NCBI GenBank assembly: GCA_021234155.1
Contig: JAJEKV010000008.1
Span: forward strand, 22,063,988-22,127,987
Origin: Isoetes taiwanensis
Taxonomy: Eukaryota; Streptophyta; Lycopodiopsida; Isoetales; Isoetaceae
DNA: 64,000 nt
Direction of reading: 5' to 3'
Position numbers and translations under genes: made by a program. How positions within the stretch are numbered: position 1 is the first letter of the stretch; each line of letters starts with the position of its first letter. The notes under the pieces are model-generated. The model worked only from the letters and a program-made list of their open reading frames with translations. It was not told where the DNA came from and made no database searches. Shown piece after piece: positions 35,481 through 46,600 of this stretch.

Positions 35481-37104
35481 TCCTTTCCTGCCAGATGTGT
35501 GAGGAAATTGACGTAGCCATGTATTTGCTCTGCTTTTCTATGCTTACCTGCACAACAATTGCTGGATTTTCCAGGAAATCGCTATAGCCATGTACTGCTC
35601 TGCTTTTATATGCTTACCTGCAATGCAAAGGCCGGATTTGCAAGAAACACATGCCATATCTCTGAACCAAGCGGAAGCTTTTCACCTATTTCTCTCCTGC
35701 CTTCCTTCTTACCTACACAAACCCGACTGCTCTGCCGCTTTCCCGCATCTCCTCCACCGCCGGACTGTAGGGAATGGCTCCACCATATCTGCTCTCCCAT
35801 TGCTCTTCTTTGCCCTTTTCGTTTCATATGGCTGATAACCTCACCTGCTATCCACCTATTTTATTTAAACCTTTAATCCTTGGTGCTTCATCATATTTAT
35901 TTTCTTCCGAATTGCTCCCTTGCCCCATGATCACTTCCTATTCCCAATATATTTTTAAGTTGAAGTTTTTGGCCGAAGGGACCGGCCGTGTTTGTTTGGG
36001 CCCTATTTTCCCCCCTTGCAACCCTATGTGTCACTCTTACACAAAAGCATCTAATGAGAATATTACAAAACATGTTCAGATAAAATGTTAACAATTTAAC
36101 ATCATGGGCTAAAAAGTATTTAGCATTACTACACTTTCATTGGGATCATATCAAAATAGCTTATATAAAAGCACATTGCAAGTGCTTGATGATCTTTGGA
36201 ACGTCATGGACATCAGTATCTTGCTAAGCATTTAAAATTGGTATGTTGTTAAGCATTAGAAGCCAAAAGTGCATCATAAGTTGTAGGTGTAAAGAAGTTC
36301 CTTAAATGGGCAAGCTAATGGGCTAAAGTATATGGTTACTATTAAAAGTGGAGTGAAGTTGGAAATTGCGGGTAAAGGTCTAAAAGTAGAGCTCGTGCGA
36401 TACATATTCCTGATTGCTTTTAAGTTTGAAGTTACATGAGAGGAGAAACAAATTGTAGTAAACAACACCTATACAAATACAGAATTTACTACCAACCCCT
36501 ATTTTCCCATTGCAATGGAGTTGGTGAAACATGATCTCCTCAAATTGCAAAACATTTGGAGTCAATTAAATAGAGATGTTATTCGATAAATGAGAAAGTC
36601 TAGATGCTTAATATATCATTTACATTATTATATTATAAAAGGAACTAGATAATAGCAACAACTACAATAAATATTATGCATGACGATTATTCTGACAAAT
36701 ATAGGAAGATAGTCAGCATAATAGTCACAAAATTAGTCAGCGTAACCGTCAACTTGTAAGTCACCTAATTAGTCAGATATTTAGTCAAACATTTAGACAG
36801 ACAGATGTCAGGTTATTAGTCAAACTCTAGTCAGCAAAATCGTCAGAAATAATTCGTCTAACTACTCGTCACCTCATTAGTCAGATTATTAGACAACTAA
36901 TTAGTCAAGCTAAACGTTAGTTTAAACGTCAAGTAATTCGTCAGATGCTTATTCGTCAGTTTATTAGTTAGATTTTTCGTCAGATGCAAACATCAGTTCA
37001 TTAGTCAGATCAAACGTCACATTAATAGTCAAATATGCATCTGACAGACTATTTTGGACCCTCTGACAATTTTTCTGACGTTTAGTAGTCATTCTCTTGT
37101 AGTG
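35481..37104. mobile_element. CACTA-like insertion splitting the copia RNase H
   Basis: The copia frame stops making sense after AISSAEA (about 35,463) and resumes at 37,105 with GAATLAAKEIVWAENCL. The right edge reads CTTGTAGTG, i.e. CACTACAAG on the minus strand, a classic CACTA terminus. The inner flank (36,700-37,090) is packed with TAGTCAG/CGTCAG words, as expected of subterminal transposase-binding repeats. A left CACTA end was not found; a 71-bp imperfect tandem repeat lies at 35,502-35,640. No transposase is encoded, so the element is non-autonomous and perhaps deleted at its left end. Confidence 0.6.
36700..37095. repeat. Subterminal array of (T)AGTCAG / CGTCAG
   Basis: Roughly 25 copies of a hexamer-heptamer with core GTCA (AGTCAG, CGTCAG, AGTCAA) occur at 8-20 bp spacing, ending just inside the CACTACAAG terminus. 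Confidence 0.75.
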
Positions 37105-37440
37105 GGAGCTGCCACATTAGCTGCCAAGGAGATTGTCTGGGCAGAAAATTGCTTGGTGAATATGGCTTGCATCAACAGTACTATTTTGTGATAGCATGAG
37201 CTGCATCTCCATTACCAAAAACCCTGTATTACATCAGAGAACAAAACATATTGAATGAATTGTATTTGCACTTTATCCGGGACATGGTTGCCAAAAGTTA
37301 TATATATTAGTTCAGTTTATCAGATCTCAAGACCAAATAGTAGATGTGTTAACCAAGGCTTTATCAGGAAACGGATTCCATGAATTGAAAGGTCGTCTAG
37401 GAATTACAAATGTAGCAGGAGAACAAAAATTATGACATGA
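37105..37440 (+). pseudogene. Copia RNase H, C-terminal part
   Basis: The reading resumes GAATLAAKEIVWAENCLVN (first bases GGAGCTGCC), then D-SMSCISITKNPVLHQRTKH and, with frame changes, VDVLTKALSGNGFHELKGRL, the usual copia C-terminus. The purine-rich GAAGAGGGAA at 37,439-37,448 looks like the copia PPT. It is followed at once by a gypsy LTR rather than by a copia LTR. Confidence 0.75.
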
Positions 37441-37450
37441 AGAGGGAATG

Positions 37451-39212
37451 TGTGACGGTCCAGAGGAATATACGCCATAAATACGTATATTCCTGGATCC
37501 GTCACCATACAAGTCTATCTTCATAGCCTTGTATACCATAGATTGTGGCACTAGGGGGCATGGCTAAGTTATTCTCATAACTTAGCCAACCATAGGTTAA
37601 GCCATTATCCACGTGGCCTTAACCTATTGGGGCACCGCCACACAGGACTCACCCGATTGGTGCCACGTGGCATCCTAGGTGGACCTAACTTATATAGGCA
37701 TAAACCCTAACCCTAGACCTCTTTCTAGCCCTGGCACCCAGAGACTCACCTACTCGTTCGAAACCCCGCACCGCCACACAGGACTCACCCGATTGGTGCC
37801 ACGTGGCATCCTAGGTGGACCTAACTTATATAGGCATAAACCCTAACCCTAGACCTCTTTCTAGCCCTAGCACCCAGAGACTCACCTACTCGTTCGAAAC
37901 CCCGTTTGAACATGCGTTGTTGTGGCATAGGCGGTGCAGCAGCCCAGCCCCAGGTAGACTCGTTCTTGGAGTAGGAGCGGCATCTCGTGAGTCCGGAGAC
38001 CATGGAGGCACACGGATGCGGAGTCAAGGAACCCTAACTATTAGTTAGATTTGTATGATTAGGTTAAGATGTTCTTCTTATGATTATTCTCATGATGTGA
38101 TGAGTATGGATGTTGGTTGATCTTGTTTGCTCCTCTTGTATTGGGAAGGGGGGTAGAGACCAAGGAACCCTAACTATTAGTTAGATTTGTATGATTAGGT
38201 TAAGATGTTCTTCTTATGATTATTCTCATGATGTGATGAGTATGGATGTTGGTTGATCTTGTTTGCTCCTCTTGTATTGGGAAGGGGGGTAGAGACCTAG
38301 AGCCATATGTAGTATGCTCCTAGAGTAGATCCCTTAGTTCCTATTAGTTGCGGCTTTGTGCATAGGAGCCCACCAGGCTATTGAGGCTATGATATGACTC
38401 AGCACCATATACTTGAGGGCTAGAGGGAAAGTGGAGGGAGGATCCTGCCGGGTGGGGGGCTTAGGGGGATCCCATAGTGGGCTAGGCTTATGGTCGGTCA
38501 CTTCGTGTGGGCGAGCATGGGTCCGACACCTCCTGGGGCAATGGTGTTGCCCTGCCTCTCGAGAGCTGCAAGTGTTGGCTTGGCTCTCGTTTTGGGGGTT
38601 GATCGGTGCAGAATGGTGTGTCGCCCACGATTCTCTAGCCGCCCGGCACCTCTAGATCTGGGAGGGGAGATGCAACCCTTCTGCCTCATCGGACCGGGGA
38701 GATGCAACTGGAGTAGTCCCAGATGGGTGATGCCATGGGATTGCGTGTCCGGGAAGGCTAGAGTCTGTCGAGCGATCTAGCCCATTTGCAAAGTATGCGG
38801 GAGGGGCGGATGGAGTGGTCAACCCTAGCCATTGTTCTATGCCAGCCCTCGCCATGCCATGACTTCGGCCTGCTCTATCTTGAGGCCTAGCCCGGTCGGT
38901 CATCCTCCTTACGAACAGCGGGGTAGGAGCTCTCATGTTTTATGGTTCGTGATTATCATCTTTGCCTTGGTTTATGGTGATGCACTACCCTTCAAGGTAG
39001 TATTTGTATATGTTGATGCTAGTTACGTGTTATAAACTTCATTTGTTATAGGAGCCCATAGGGGAAGGCATAAAGACACGCCGTGTTCCCTTCCCGCGAC
39101 TAAGAGTCACCTCGAGTCGCGGGGGTAGGCGAAGGGCCCATGCGGTTGTTGAGCGGATGGGGATTTCTGCCGAGTGTGCGGCCGGGCCGTGCGTTTAGCG
39201 AGGGGCGTCACA
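37451..39212 (+). mobile_element. 5' LTR of plus-strand gypsy chromovirus
   Basis: The LTR starts TGTGACGG at 37,451 and ends GGGGCGTCACA at 39,212, so TGTGACG...CGTCACA form matching inverted ends. The first about 330 bp are repeated at 60,413-60,720 with few differences. Two 136-bp-lag duplications (37,632/37,768 and 38,025/38,161) inflate its length of 1,762 bp to about 270 bp above the natural size. The PBS follows directly. Confidence 0.85.
37609..37697 (+). promoter_or_regulatory. LTR promoter: two G-boxes and TATA box
   Basis: CCACGTGG at 37,609-37,616 and GCCACGTGGC at 37,662-37,671 are G-box (CACGTG) sites. ACTTATATAGG at about 37,688-37,697 is a TATA box, followed by AAACCCTAACCCTAG, a telo-box-like element near the likely start. 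The same order is in the 3' LTR (60,571-60,680). The 136-bp duplication repeats the second G-box and the TATA box at about 37,798-37,833. Confidence 0.6.
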
Positions 39213-39213
39213 A

Positions 39214-39226
39214 TGGTATCGGAAGC
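39214..39226 (+). other. Primer binding site (initiator tRNA-Met type)
   Basis: TGGTATCGGAAGC begins 2 bp after the LTR end and resembles TGGTATCAGAGC, the complement of the 3' end of initiator tRNA-Met, the usual primer for plant gypsy and copia elements. Confidence 0.75.
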
Positions 39227-39960
39227 GATGTTCTTGGTTGACCAGAACTGGCACTGACCATAACCATGAAGTAGTCTAACGGCCGGTGCCGAATGGCACC
39301 CGAAAAGGAAGTTGGCCATCCAACCTGGGTCGCCTAAGCAAACCCGAGAATTACCAAGCGAACCCACCGGATTAAGGGCCAGGCCCAACTCCCCGTCAGC
39401 AGCACGTGGCTATGGCGGCGGCCTAGTTGGCATTCTTTGCGGGTTCGCCAAGCGAACCCTAACCCGGTTTCGTCTGCGCGGCATTGGCGGTAGCGTCGAT
39501 TGGGTGCTGGCCACCCCTCACCGGGTTAAGCCCAGCGAATCTGGGTGGCGAGCATCGCCAGAGCGTCGTGGTGCGTCGATTAGGTGCCCGCCACCCTACC
39601 GGTTCGCCCAGGCGAATCTGGGTGCGAACTTCAGACGCCCGAGGCGGTACCCGTAACCCAAGGCGCGACCGGCCCACCCTACCGAGGGTTGGCAGGAGAA
39701 TATTTTGGTGGCAGGCCCGCACGGGCTGCCAGGATTCGAAAATGTAGAGTATATATATGTGCTCGAGTCGACCCTTCTTCACCATTGTCAAGTCGAACAT
39801 TTTATTGCACACCGGTGCACCCAAATCCAGAAAGAATATTTTGAAAAATTGAAGCCACGTAGGCATCAAGGAGTTTCTATTCGCTGAAGTGAGTTTCTGT
39901 TGTAAACTTGGTGGCAGTTTTTTTCTTGTTGTGGTCCATATTTTGTTAAAATGTTTCATT

Positions 39961-40380
39961 CTAACAATGGCAGGGAAAACTGTTGCCATTCTTCTTGGCC
40001 GTTTTGTTACAATGGTCCGCCAGTTGAAGACCGTCTTCGCACGATGTGTCCCTTCTAGCAGTAATGCTCCTCCTCCTCTTCCTACTAGGGACATCTCCAG
40101 TAATCCCCCGCTTCCTCCTTCTCCTCCTCTAAGGGACAGCAATCCCCCTACTCCTCCCGCTCCTTTCACCGTCGTTGCAAGGATGAGTGAAAGGGAGCTT
40201 CGCTCCTCCTCCTCTTCCTACTAGGGACATCTCCAGTAATCCCCCGCTTCCTCCTTCTCCTCCTCTAACCAATGTTGGATGTGCAAATAATGATGCAAGT
40301 CGTTGCATCAAATTGTCTAGTCATCAGAATGGACAAAAACAATGTATAATATTTTTTATGAATGGGAAACAAGTAGTATA
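39961..40380 (+). CDS. Element A ORF1 (MSE-K/R-EL protein), disrupted
   Basis: The frame holds LKTVFARCVPSSSN, a Pro-rich stretch, then PFTVVARMSEREL. The minus-strand ORF at 53,794-53,438 has LKTTFKRYVPSSEN, a shorter Pro/Asn stretch, and PFTIVAKMSEKEL, and downstream nucleotides also match (CAGATAATGATGCAA versus CAAATAATGATGCAA). The two are clearly homologous. Here the end of the ORF is broken by the 136-bp-lag copy at 40,066/40,202, which repeats the Pro-rich segment. The function is unknown; its position at the head of a CACTA-like unit suggests an accessory transposon protein. Confidence 0.5.
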
Positions 40381-40564
40381 ATGTGTTGCTTCGTAATTCA
40401 TATTTGTGTTTTGTAAAGACCCCAATGTATGTATAGGTTTGTACTAAGGCTTGTGTTCATGTTCAGCTGTACCTCAGATATCTATTCGAGATTATGAATG
40501 GGAAACAAGTAGTATAATGTGTTGCTTCGTAATTCATATTTGTGTTTTGTAAAGACCCCAATGT

Positions 40565-42730
40565 ATGTATAGGTTTGTACTAAGGCTTGTGTTCATGTTC
40601 AGCTGTACCTCAGATATCTATTCGAGATCGTCGGTGCTAGAAGCGGTACTTGAGTTGCTAGAAGCGAGGTGCACTTTCTTTGCGATGGTTTATATTTGTC
40701 TTCAAGTAGAGTGCGAGGAGAATGGCGGTAGTCAGCGGCGACTCGGTCGATTGAGATGTCGAATGAAAATGATAGTGAGTATGACCTTTCGGACACGAGG
40801 ATGACACAACAAGAACTACTTGTACATGAACTGGCGGTCTCTACCGGACCCGGTTCAATGGCTCCATGTTGCCCTCGGGGTGGTTATGCCCTCAGCGAGT
40901 GCGTGTATGGGTTGATGAGGTCGTGCCTACAACAACACTATGTTCCCCACCCGTCGAAATAAGTCTTTGCTAATCCCGCTTGCCCCGGTCATGAGCGGGA
41001 GGCCACCCATCGAAAGCACCATGTCGGGGTTGATGTACCGATGGGCTGCATATTGTGAGGAGTTTGCGGTTGGCGATGACTCCAACGGTTGGCTGTCTGC
41101 GTGGCGTAAGCTGGGCCTCATAAGTTGGTCCCTTGCATTGGAGTTTGGAACCCGGTTGGTTGCCATGGGCCACTTGAATGGAAGCACCCATCGGTCCCCG
41201 GCTGCCACGTTTGAAAAGATTTCAGAGGAATGGGAAATGGTCATGGGCGCCATGGCATCCACGGGGAATGCGTAGCGCATGCATGGAAGTGTGCACGTGC
41301 AAAAGTGGTCGCACCATGAAGGACAACGACTTCAACTACGGAGGAGACCACCGTGGACCTCCTCGAGCAAAGGGTGATTGAGCTTCAAACCACTCATCGT
41401 GTCCGTTTGGTCCATGGACATCAGCGTGTCGGGGCTGCAGCGAGGCGAGATTGTGGATGACTATACTGCCAACCGATGGAGGCAACGCCAGAGAGGGACC
41501 GGGGGATAGGCCGTCGAGGCGGTCCCCCGCTGAGGAAGGATGCCATTTCGTTTCGCGGACGATGAAAAGAGAATGGCAATGGTGCGCGGATATCGTTAGC
41601 ACCGAACTGCGGGCCATGATCCTTTCACCAATGCGGAGGATTGGTCCATGCAATGCATCACGAACTCCGCTATTTGTCGCACTAGAGCTTAGAAGTATTG
41701 GAATGACCCCGTCGCGTGGGACATCGCAAAGAACACGGGGACCACAAATACGCACGTCTGACGGTAAGCCCAGGTTGAGAGAGTCACATACCGCTTCCGC
41801 GATGGCCTTGCGGGGAGGATGTGTGGCAATTGGCCCTCTACCGTGAGAATACTCGGTAAGCTCCACGAAAATTCTTTTCGCGTGGAGCGGTGATGTTGTT
41901 GTAGATTTAAGAGAATGCTTAGTTTTTGGAATAGTAATGAATTTGAAGTTCTCGCTCACACACACCGGGTAGCTCCAGATGGTGTGCATGTCGAACTCTC
42001 GGCGTGGTACATGAAAAAACCGCGTGCTCGGTCTCTTATCCATGCCTCTGCTCCCTCGACATTGCGATCAGGCAAAAATGGCGAAGTCAAGGTGTGTGCC
42101 ATGCGGGTGCACGCCATCGCCGTCCTCATGATATCATCGAGGACTGGCGACCCCTCGGTGGTCAGCCACAATCTTACAGCCCTATGGAAGGAGGGGTGGC
42201 CATGTACTGTGGATCGGCCCGAGCAGCGGACATGTCTCATGAGTGGGGGCTGGATCTCGACTGGTCCCTACCTCGACCCGGAACTCTTCCCTGGCGGCAC
42301 TGCAAGTCACTCACCTCCGTGAAGGAGGGATCGGTTGGAGTGTGGATGCTCATATCCAAAGCTGGTGGCAAAGATGTCTCCGCATCGTAACCCGGCCGAA
42401 GGCATTTCGTATCTGTGGATTTCGATAGCAACTCCTCCTCTGTGGGCAAATGGCGGCGATCCCTGTGCAATGGCCCGGTCATTGAGCATAGCATGTGCGG
42501 TCAGGTCTTCTACTGAAGCGCCACACATTGCCACTAGCTCGACTCTAATGCGACCCCGCATGATAGGGCTGCATCCTCTCGCTCCTTTGTCTTTGTGTCT
42601 TTGGCCTCATAAAACATGGCGTCTGGCCCCTCGGGGAAGGCTTCTAGGGCGGCCTCGGGGGTGGGGACATCTTTTGAAAGGCGCATCGTTGTTGCCGGGG
42701 ATAGGTTCTATCATTACAAAATTAAAATTC
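40565..42730 (+). other. GC-rich ORF remnants of element A
   Basis: Several overlapping plus-strand ORFs (40,756-40,962, 40,940-41,275, 41,451-41,846, 42,004-42,390) are open in shifting frames. Phrases such as MFPTRRNKSLL, TFEKISEEWEMVMGAM, DDEKRMAMVRGY and YWNDPVAWDIAKNTG suggest one decayed plus-strand protein, perhaps equivalent to the ORFs upstream of the element B transposase. No family was assigned. The equally long minus-strand ORF at 41,336-42,043 is judged a shadow. Confidence 0.35.
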
Positions 42731-42811
42731 TGACGATATAAAGTCAAAAATCGTATTTTTTAATAAAATAATTATTTAACGATATAAAACCTCGCCCGGT
42801 AGGAAAAAAAA

Positions 42812-43012
42812 TTTGGCGTCTGTGAAACAAAAAAGCGTCTGTGAAATTTTTCGCGTCTGTGAAAGCGATAAAACAGCGTCTGCGAAAAATTTTTTTTTCC
42901 GTATATTGGCGTCTGCTTGAAACCTTACATTTAAGCGTCTGTGAAAAACTTTCAGCGTCTGTGAAAGGAGGAAGGTTTAGCGTCTGTGAAATTTAATTAA
43001 AAAATATATATA

Positions 43013-43059
<47 letters not shown>

Positions 43060-43160
43060 ATATTTTTTTTTGGCGGCGGTTCGCGTCTGTGAAAACCTTC
43101 ATTTTAACGTCTGTGAAAAACTTTCGGCGTGCCAAAAGGAAGGTTCAGCGTCTGTATTTT
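42812..43160 (+). repeat. Array of GCGTCTGTGAAA
   Basis: About eleven copies of GCGTCTGTGAAA (variants GCGTCTGCGAAA, ACGTCTGTGAAA) occur in the same orientation at 15-40 bp spacing, interrupted by the (TA)n tract. The arrangement resembles a transposon subterminal array but its motif differs from those of elements A and B. Confidence 0.75.
43003..43063. repeat. (TA)n microsatellite
   Basis: About 60 bp of almost pure TA dinucleotides with two TT interruptions. Confidence 0.9.
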
Positions 43161-44590
43161 AATTCAGTTTTATACGGCAAATATGTGCCGTATCATACAA
43201 TTCATACGTATTCCGTATAAAACGTACAGCGTATTGAACCTATCCCTGGTTGTTGCGCCTTGTCTCCTCGCCTCTCTATGTCTGGCCGCGGCCTCCATCA
43301 TACGTGCAGCTTTTGCAGGATCTTCTCGACGTTTTGCAGCCCTCTCCCGCTCGGACACCACTCTCTCTGCAATTCGCGGGGTTGCACCCCTCGGCCCGGA
43401 ATGTCTGTCTGTGGGCCACCATTGATCTGCATGGTGGCTCTGATGGTGGCCCCAAGCTCCATCGCGGGTCAATCCTGGAAATCCGGGGTCGCGCCGACTC
43501 TTGTCCACAAAGTGTGTACACCCAGGTGCTGTGCAAATCCACCGCTGGGCCACGGTGTGGGCCCGACCGCTCTCAACAGACGTGACCCTGCGCACCAGGC
43601 ACCAAATGCCATGGTATTCCCTGTCACAAAAATAAAATACGGTTAACAAGCACACAAAACATACCTAGCGGGATAAGACAGTGCTAGTTGGGGTACCATT
43701 GACCGCTCTCAACAGACGTGACCCTGCGCACCAGGCACCAAATGCCATGGTATTCCCTGTCACAAAAATAAAATACGGTTAACAAGCACACAAAACATAC
43801 CTAGCGGGATAAGACAGTGCTAGTTGGGGTACCATTCGACAATACTACCCGTCGTCAGGGGACATGAGTGACCGGTTGGGAGGACAAATCAGTATTAAGG
43901 ATTCCACTATGAGAGATCCACAGACTACTCGTGAATACAGTAGGGATTGTTTAGGATAAGACTATAATTCAAGACCCGGGTTACAGACTACGAAAATGGA
44001 CAAACTCATAGAGTAGAATCGAAAACAGTATTAAGGATTCCACTATGAGAGATCCACAGAATACTCGTGAATACAGTAGGGATTGTTTAGGATAAGACTA
44101 TAATTCAAGACCCGGGTTACAGACTACGAAAATGGACAAACTCATAGAGTAGAATCGAAAACAAAAGTAGAGCAGAAAGCAAGGGGCCGTGAAGGTTTAG
44201 CAAAGGGGTTGTCTGGCCCGGATAAAAGGGGAAAAATTTAGAGGGATTATTGATGGCAAGACTAGTGCTGCAATGTGGAGACTTTCTGAGGCAAAACCAA
44301 ACAAGAACTAGTGACAATCAAGCTGAACATGAAACAACGCCCACCATAAATACTACAAGCGGGTTTCAGCTGACTAGCGGGCCTTTAGCGCCTGGCTCAT
44401 TCCTTGCCATGATTTTTGTAATGCTTCTCCATGAATCTGTCCTCACGAAATTTATCCTCTTCGAGAAAGTGAAAAGCAAAAAACCCATATATGATAGGAT
44501 TTGGCAAAGGGGCCCGGCGCTCCACGGGCTCCGCGGAACCCGGGGTGGCGCCCCCCCACCGCCACCGTCAGCCCCCACCTTGCCCACCCG
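43160..44590. other. No gene recognised; two 136-bp-lag duplications
   Basis: Full-length duplicated blocks occupy 43,565-43,836 and 43,890-44,161. The ORFs at 43,129-43,655 are open on both strands because of GC-rich composition and show no domain. Confidence 0.4.
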
Positions 44591-45114
44591 TGTAAGGTAC
44601 AGGGGTTAAGCCAAAGCGAACCGGTAGATCTTTAACCTTTGTACCCAGCGGGACTGCAGCGCCGTACTCCCGGCCCCCCCATACAGCGTCCGGGTGCACG
44701 GGGGTTGCCAAAAGCGAACCCGGTGATCTTTATACCTGCCGTACCCGCGAGGGCTGCAAGCGCCGTACTCGGCCAGGGGTTGTGGCGCCGAACCCGGTAG
44801 TACCTTCGCCGCTGCCAAACCCGCAGCGCACGCCAAGCCTGCAACTAACCCCGGGTTGGTTAGCCAGGCGAACCCGGTAGGAAAGGCCACGCCGACCACG
44901 CCCGCCGCCGAGGCTCCCGCCAGTCGGCCAGGCGAACCAAGTGGGTTTGCCCAGCCCGAATTTTCGGGTTCGTTTGGGCGAACCCACTTCAGTTATGAAC
45001 TTGGTTTCGGGGAGCCAATAAAGTGGGTGGTCTAACAGGCCTATAGGGTGTGAAATAAACATTTCCACCATGGAACCCTTGAAAAAGGGGAAAATTTTTT
45101 TCTCCTAGGTAGTG

Positions 45115-46600
45115 GGTCAGGACTTAGGTTAAGTGTTAGGCGAAAGTTGAGTGAGTCAAACTCATCTTCTAGTAAATTTGGAGTGAAAATTATGCATCTG
45201 CATCAAATTTCACCTGAAATGGAGTCGAAGAATCATGCCTGTCGGAGACCCAGTGAAAAATGGGCAAATTCATAGGTTGCACTTGAACCATTAGAAAAAT
45301 TCGAAAATCTAAGTATAATATCAATTAATATAGATTTAACATATACATTAATAGTTAAATAATTACTAAATATGGTGTAATTAATAAGGGGCTAATAAAT
45401 AGGGGGTAATTATGGTAGGAGAATATTCCGGGGACCCTCCTTTTTAAATATCGACACCTCATTCTCTCTCTCCAACCCTTCACCTTCACCTCTCTCTTTC
45501 GACCTTTCGTCACCCATTTCACGAACCACAAGATATGGCCGCACCAAACAAACCCTACGGAAGCCTGGACCAAGACCTACCCTCTCCATGGCGGTGAGGC
45601 GGCGGCGACATGTGAAGAAGATCGGAGCACCTCCAGGCCCAAGAAAGGGAAGGGAGCTTCCCCGGCAGCGGCGGCGTCGATATCATGATGCGAGGGAGAT
45701 TTTGTGGCGGATCGTCCAGGAGGCACACAGAGAACAGATGAGTCCAGACGGGCCCTCGGACCGAGGTGGAGGAACAGGTTGGCTGTTGGAAGAAGCGGTT
45801 ACCACCTGTATGACCGACTAAGCGGGCCCATTCGGTACCAAAAGAAGGGAAGGGAAAAAGTGGCGGAGTGGCTTCTGAGGAGAGTTCCGCCAGAAGAAAG
45901 ATTCGCGAGACCATTGAGGAGGCAGGAGAGACCCCGACCAATGTTCGGGCTGCCGCCAAAATCGGGCCGGCGTTATAGAAGAGGCGGGCCGTTGAGAGAG
46001 GAGGAGCACCAGCGGGGGGCGTCTGGGAAGGCTCGGGAGGAAGAAGAGCGGGGGGGACGGGACTCTTAGCCACCCTATCCCAAGTGGCGGAACCACTAAG
46101 GTGGTGAAGAAGCAAAAGTAGGATTTGGAAGGCGCTCGGCCCGGGAAAAGGCGTGAGTTTGCTTGAATTTGATGGTGGCATACAAGCGAGCACCTTCGGC
46201 CGCTGGGCGAGGCAACAATGAGTGGTATTCCCGTCAGAGGGTGCGGCCGTGAGTATATAGGCGGCGGGCGAAGAACCAGCCCAAGCCACCCCCACCAAGA
46301 CGCTTAAAAACCCAAGAGGGTTCCACGGGCGAATAGCACATACGCCCGGGTGTTTAGGGAGATTCGGCACTTCCGGATGTGCCACGAATCTCCCGATAAG
46401 GAAAGCGCCCTTGGCGTCTCCTTAGAGAGGTTTGCAGCGGCATTTCGGACCCGATTATAGGGTTACCCTCTAATGACACAGGCTACGCAAGAGGCTTCGA
46501 AGCGAGCTGGTCCAGCTCTTGAGGAAGGGAACCTAAGCTATCCATGCTAAGAGAGTTACCCTTATGCCCAAGGATATTCCTTAGCACGAAGGATTATGGA
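45115..46600 (+). other. Unclassified region with promoter-like start and basic ORF
   Basis: TTTTTAAATATC at 45,438 followed by a CT-rich leader and CTCCATGGCGG at 45,585 looks like a promoter and start. The 77-codon ORF is Arg-rich (MAVRRRRHVKK) and then continues in another frame (GVASEESSARRKIRETIEEA). It could be a gag-like protein of an LTR element or a decayed gene; no motif decides. The 276-codon minus-strand ORF opposite is a composition shadow. Confidence 0.25.

Larger units (their letters stand above)
39300..45114 (+). mobile_element. Putative CACTA-like element A (plus strand)
   Basis: Both ends of this segment carry the same imperfect palindromic word, (G)GTTCGCC(A/T)(A/G)GCGAACC and half-sites CAAGCGAACCC. 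They occur at 39,320, 39,350, 39,445, 39,530 and 39,605 on the left and at 44,605, 44,715, 44,865, 44,930 and 44,975 on the right. Paired arrays at both ends are typical of CACTA subterminal regions. A possible terminus CTAGGTAGTG lies at 45,105-45,114. Inside are an ORF homologous to one in element B (39,961-40,380) and GC-rich ORF remnants to 42.7 kb. No TNP2-like transposase was found. Exact ends and target-site duplications are unresolved. Confidence 0.4.

Noticed and set aside
38977-38985. CACTACC as left terminus of element A
   Set aside because: It lies within the gypsy 5' LTR, upstream of the PBS, and nothing marks a junction there.
39459-40169. 236-codon minus-strand ORF
   Set aside because: It runs antisense through the subterminal array and ORF1 of element A; its Gly-rich end is the complement of the Pro-rich coding stretch.
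41336-42043. 235-codon minus-strand ORF
   Set aside because: It opposes the plus-strand remnants of element A, which show more protein-like phrases and share orientation with ORF1. No domain on the minus strand.
42812-43160. CRISPR-like appearance of regularly repeated 12-mers
   Set aside because: The repeats are too short, spacing is irregular, and the context is a eukaryotic transposon.
45555-46385. 276-codon minus-strand ORF, the longest unassigned ORF on that strand
   Set aside because: Low-complexity Pro/Ser/Leu composition from GC-rich DNA, no domain, and the plus strand there has a promoter-like start and Arg/Glu-rich coding sense. Judged an antisense shadow.
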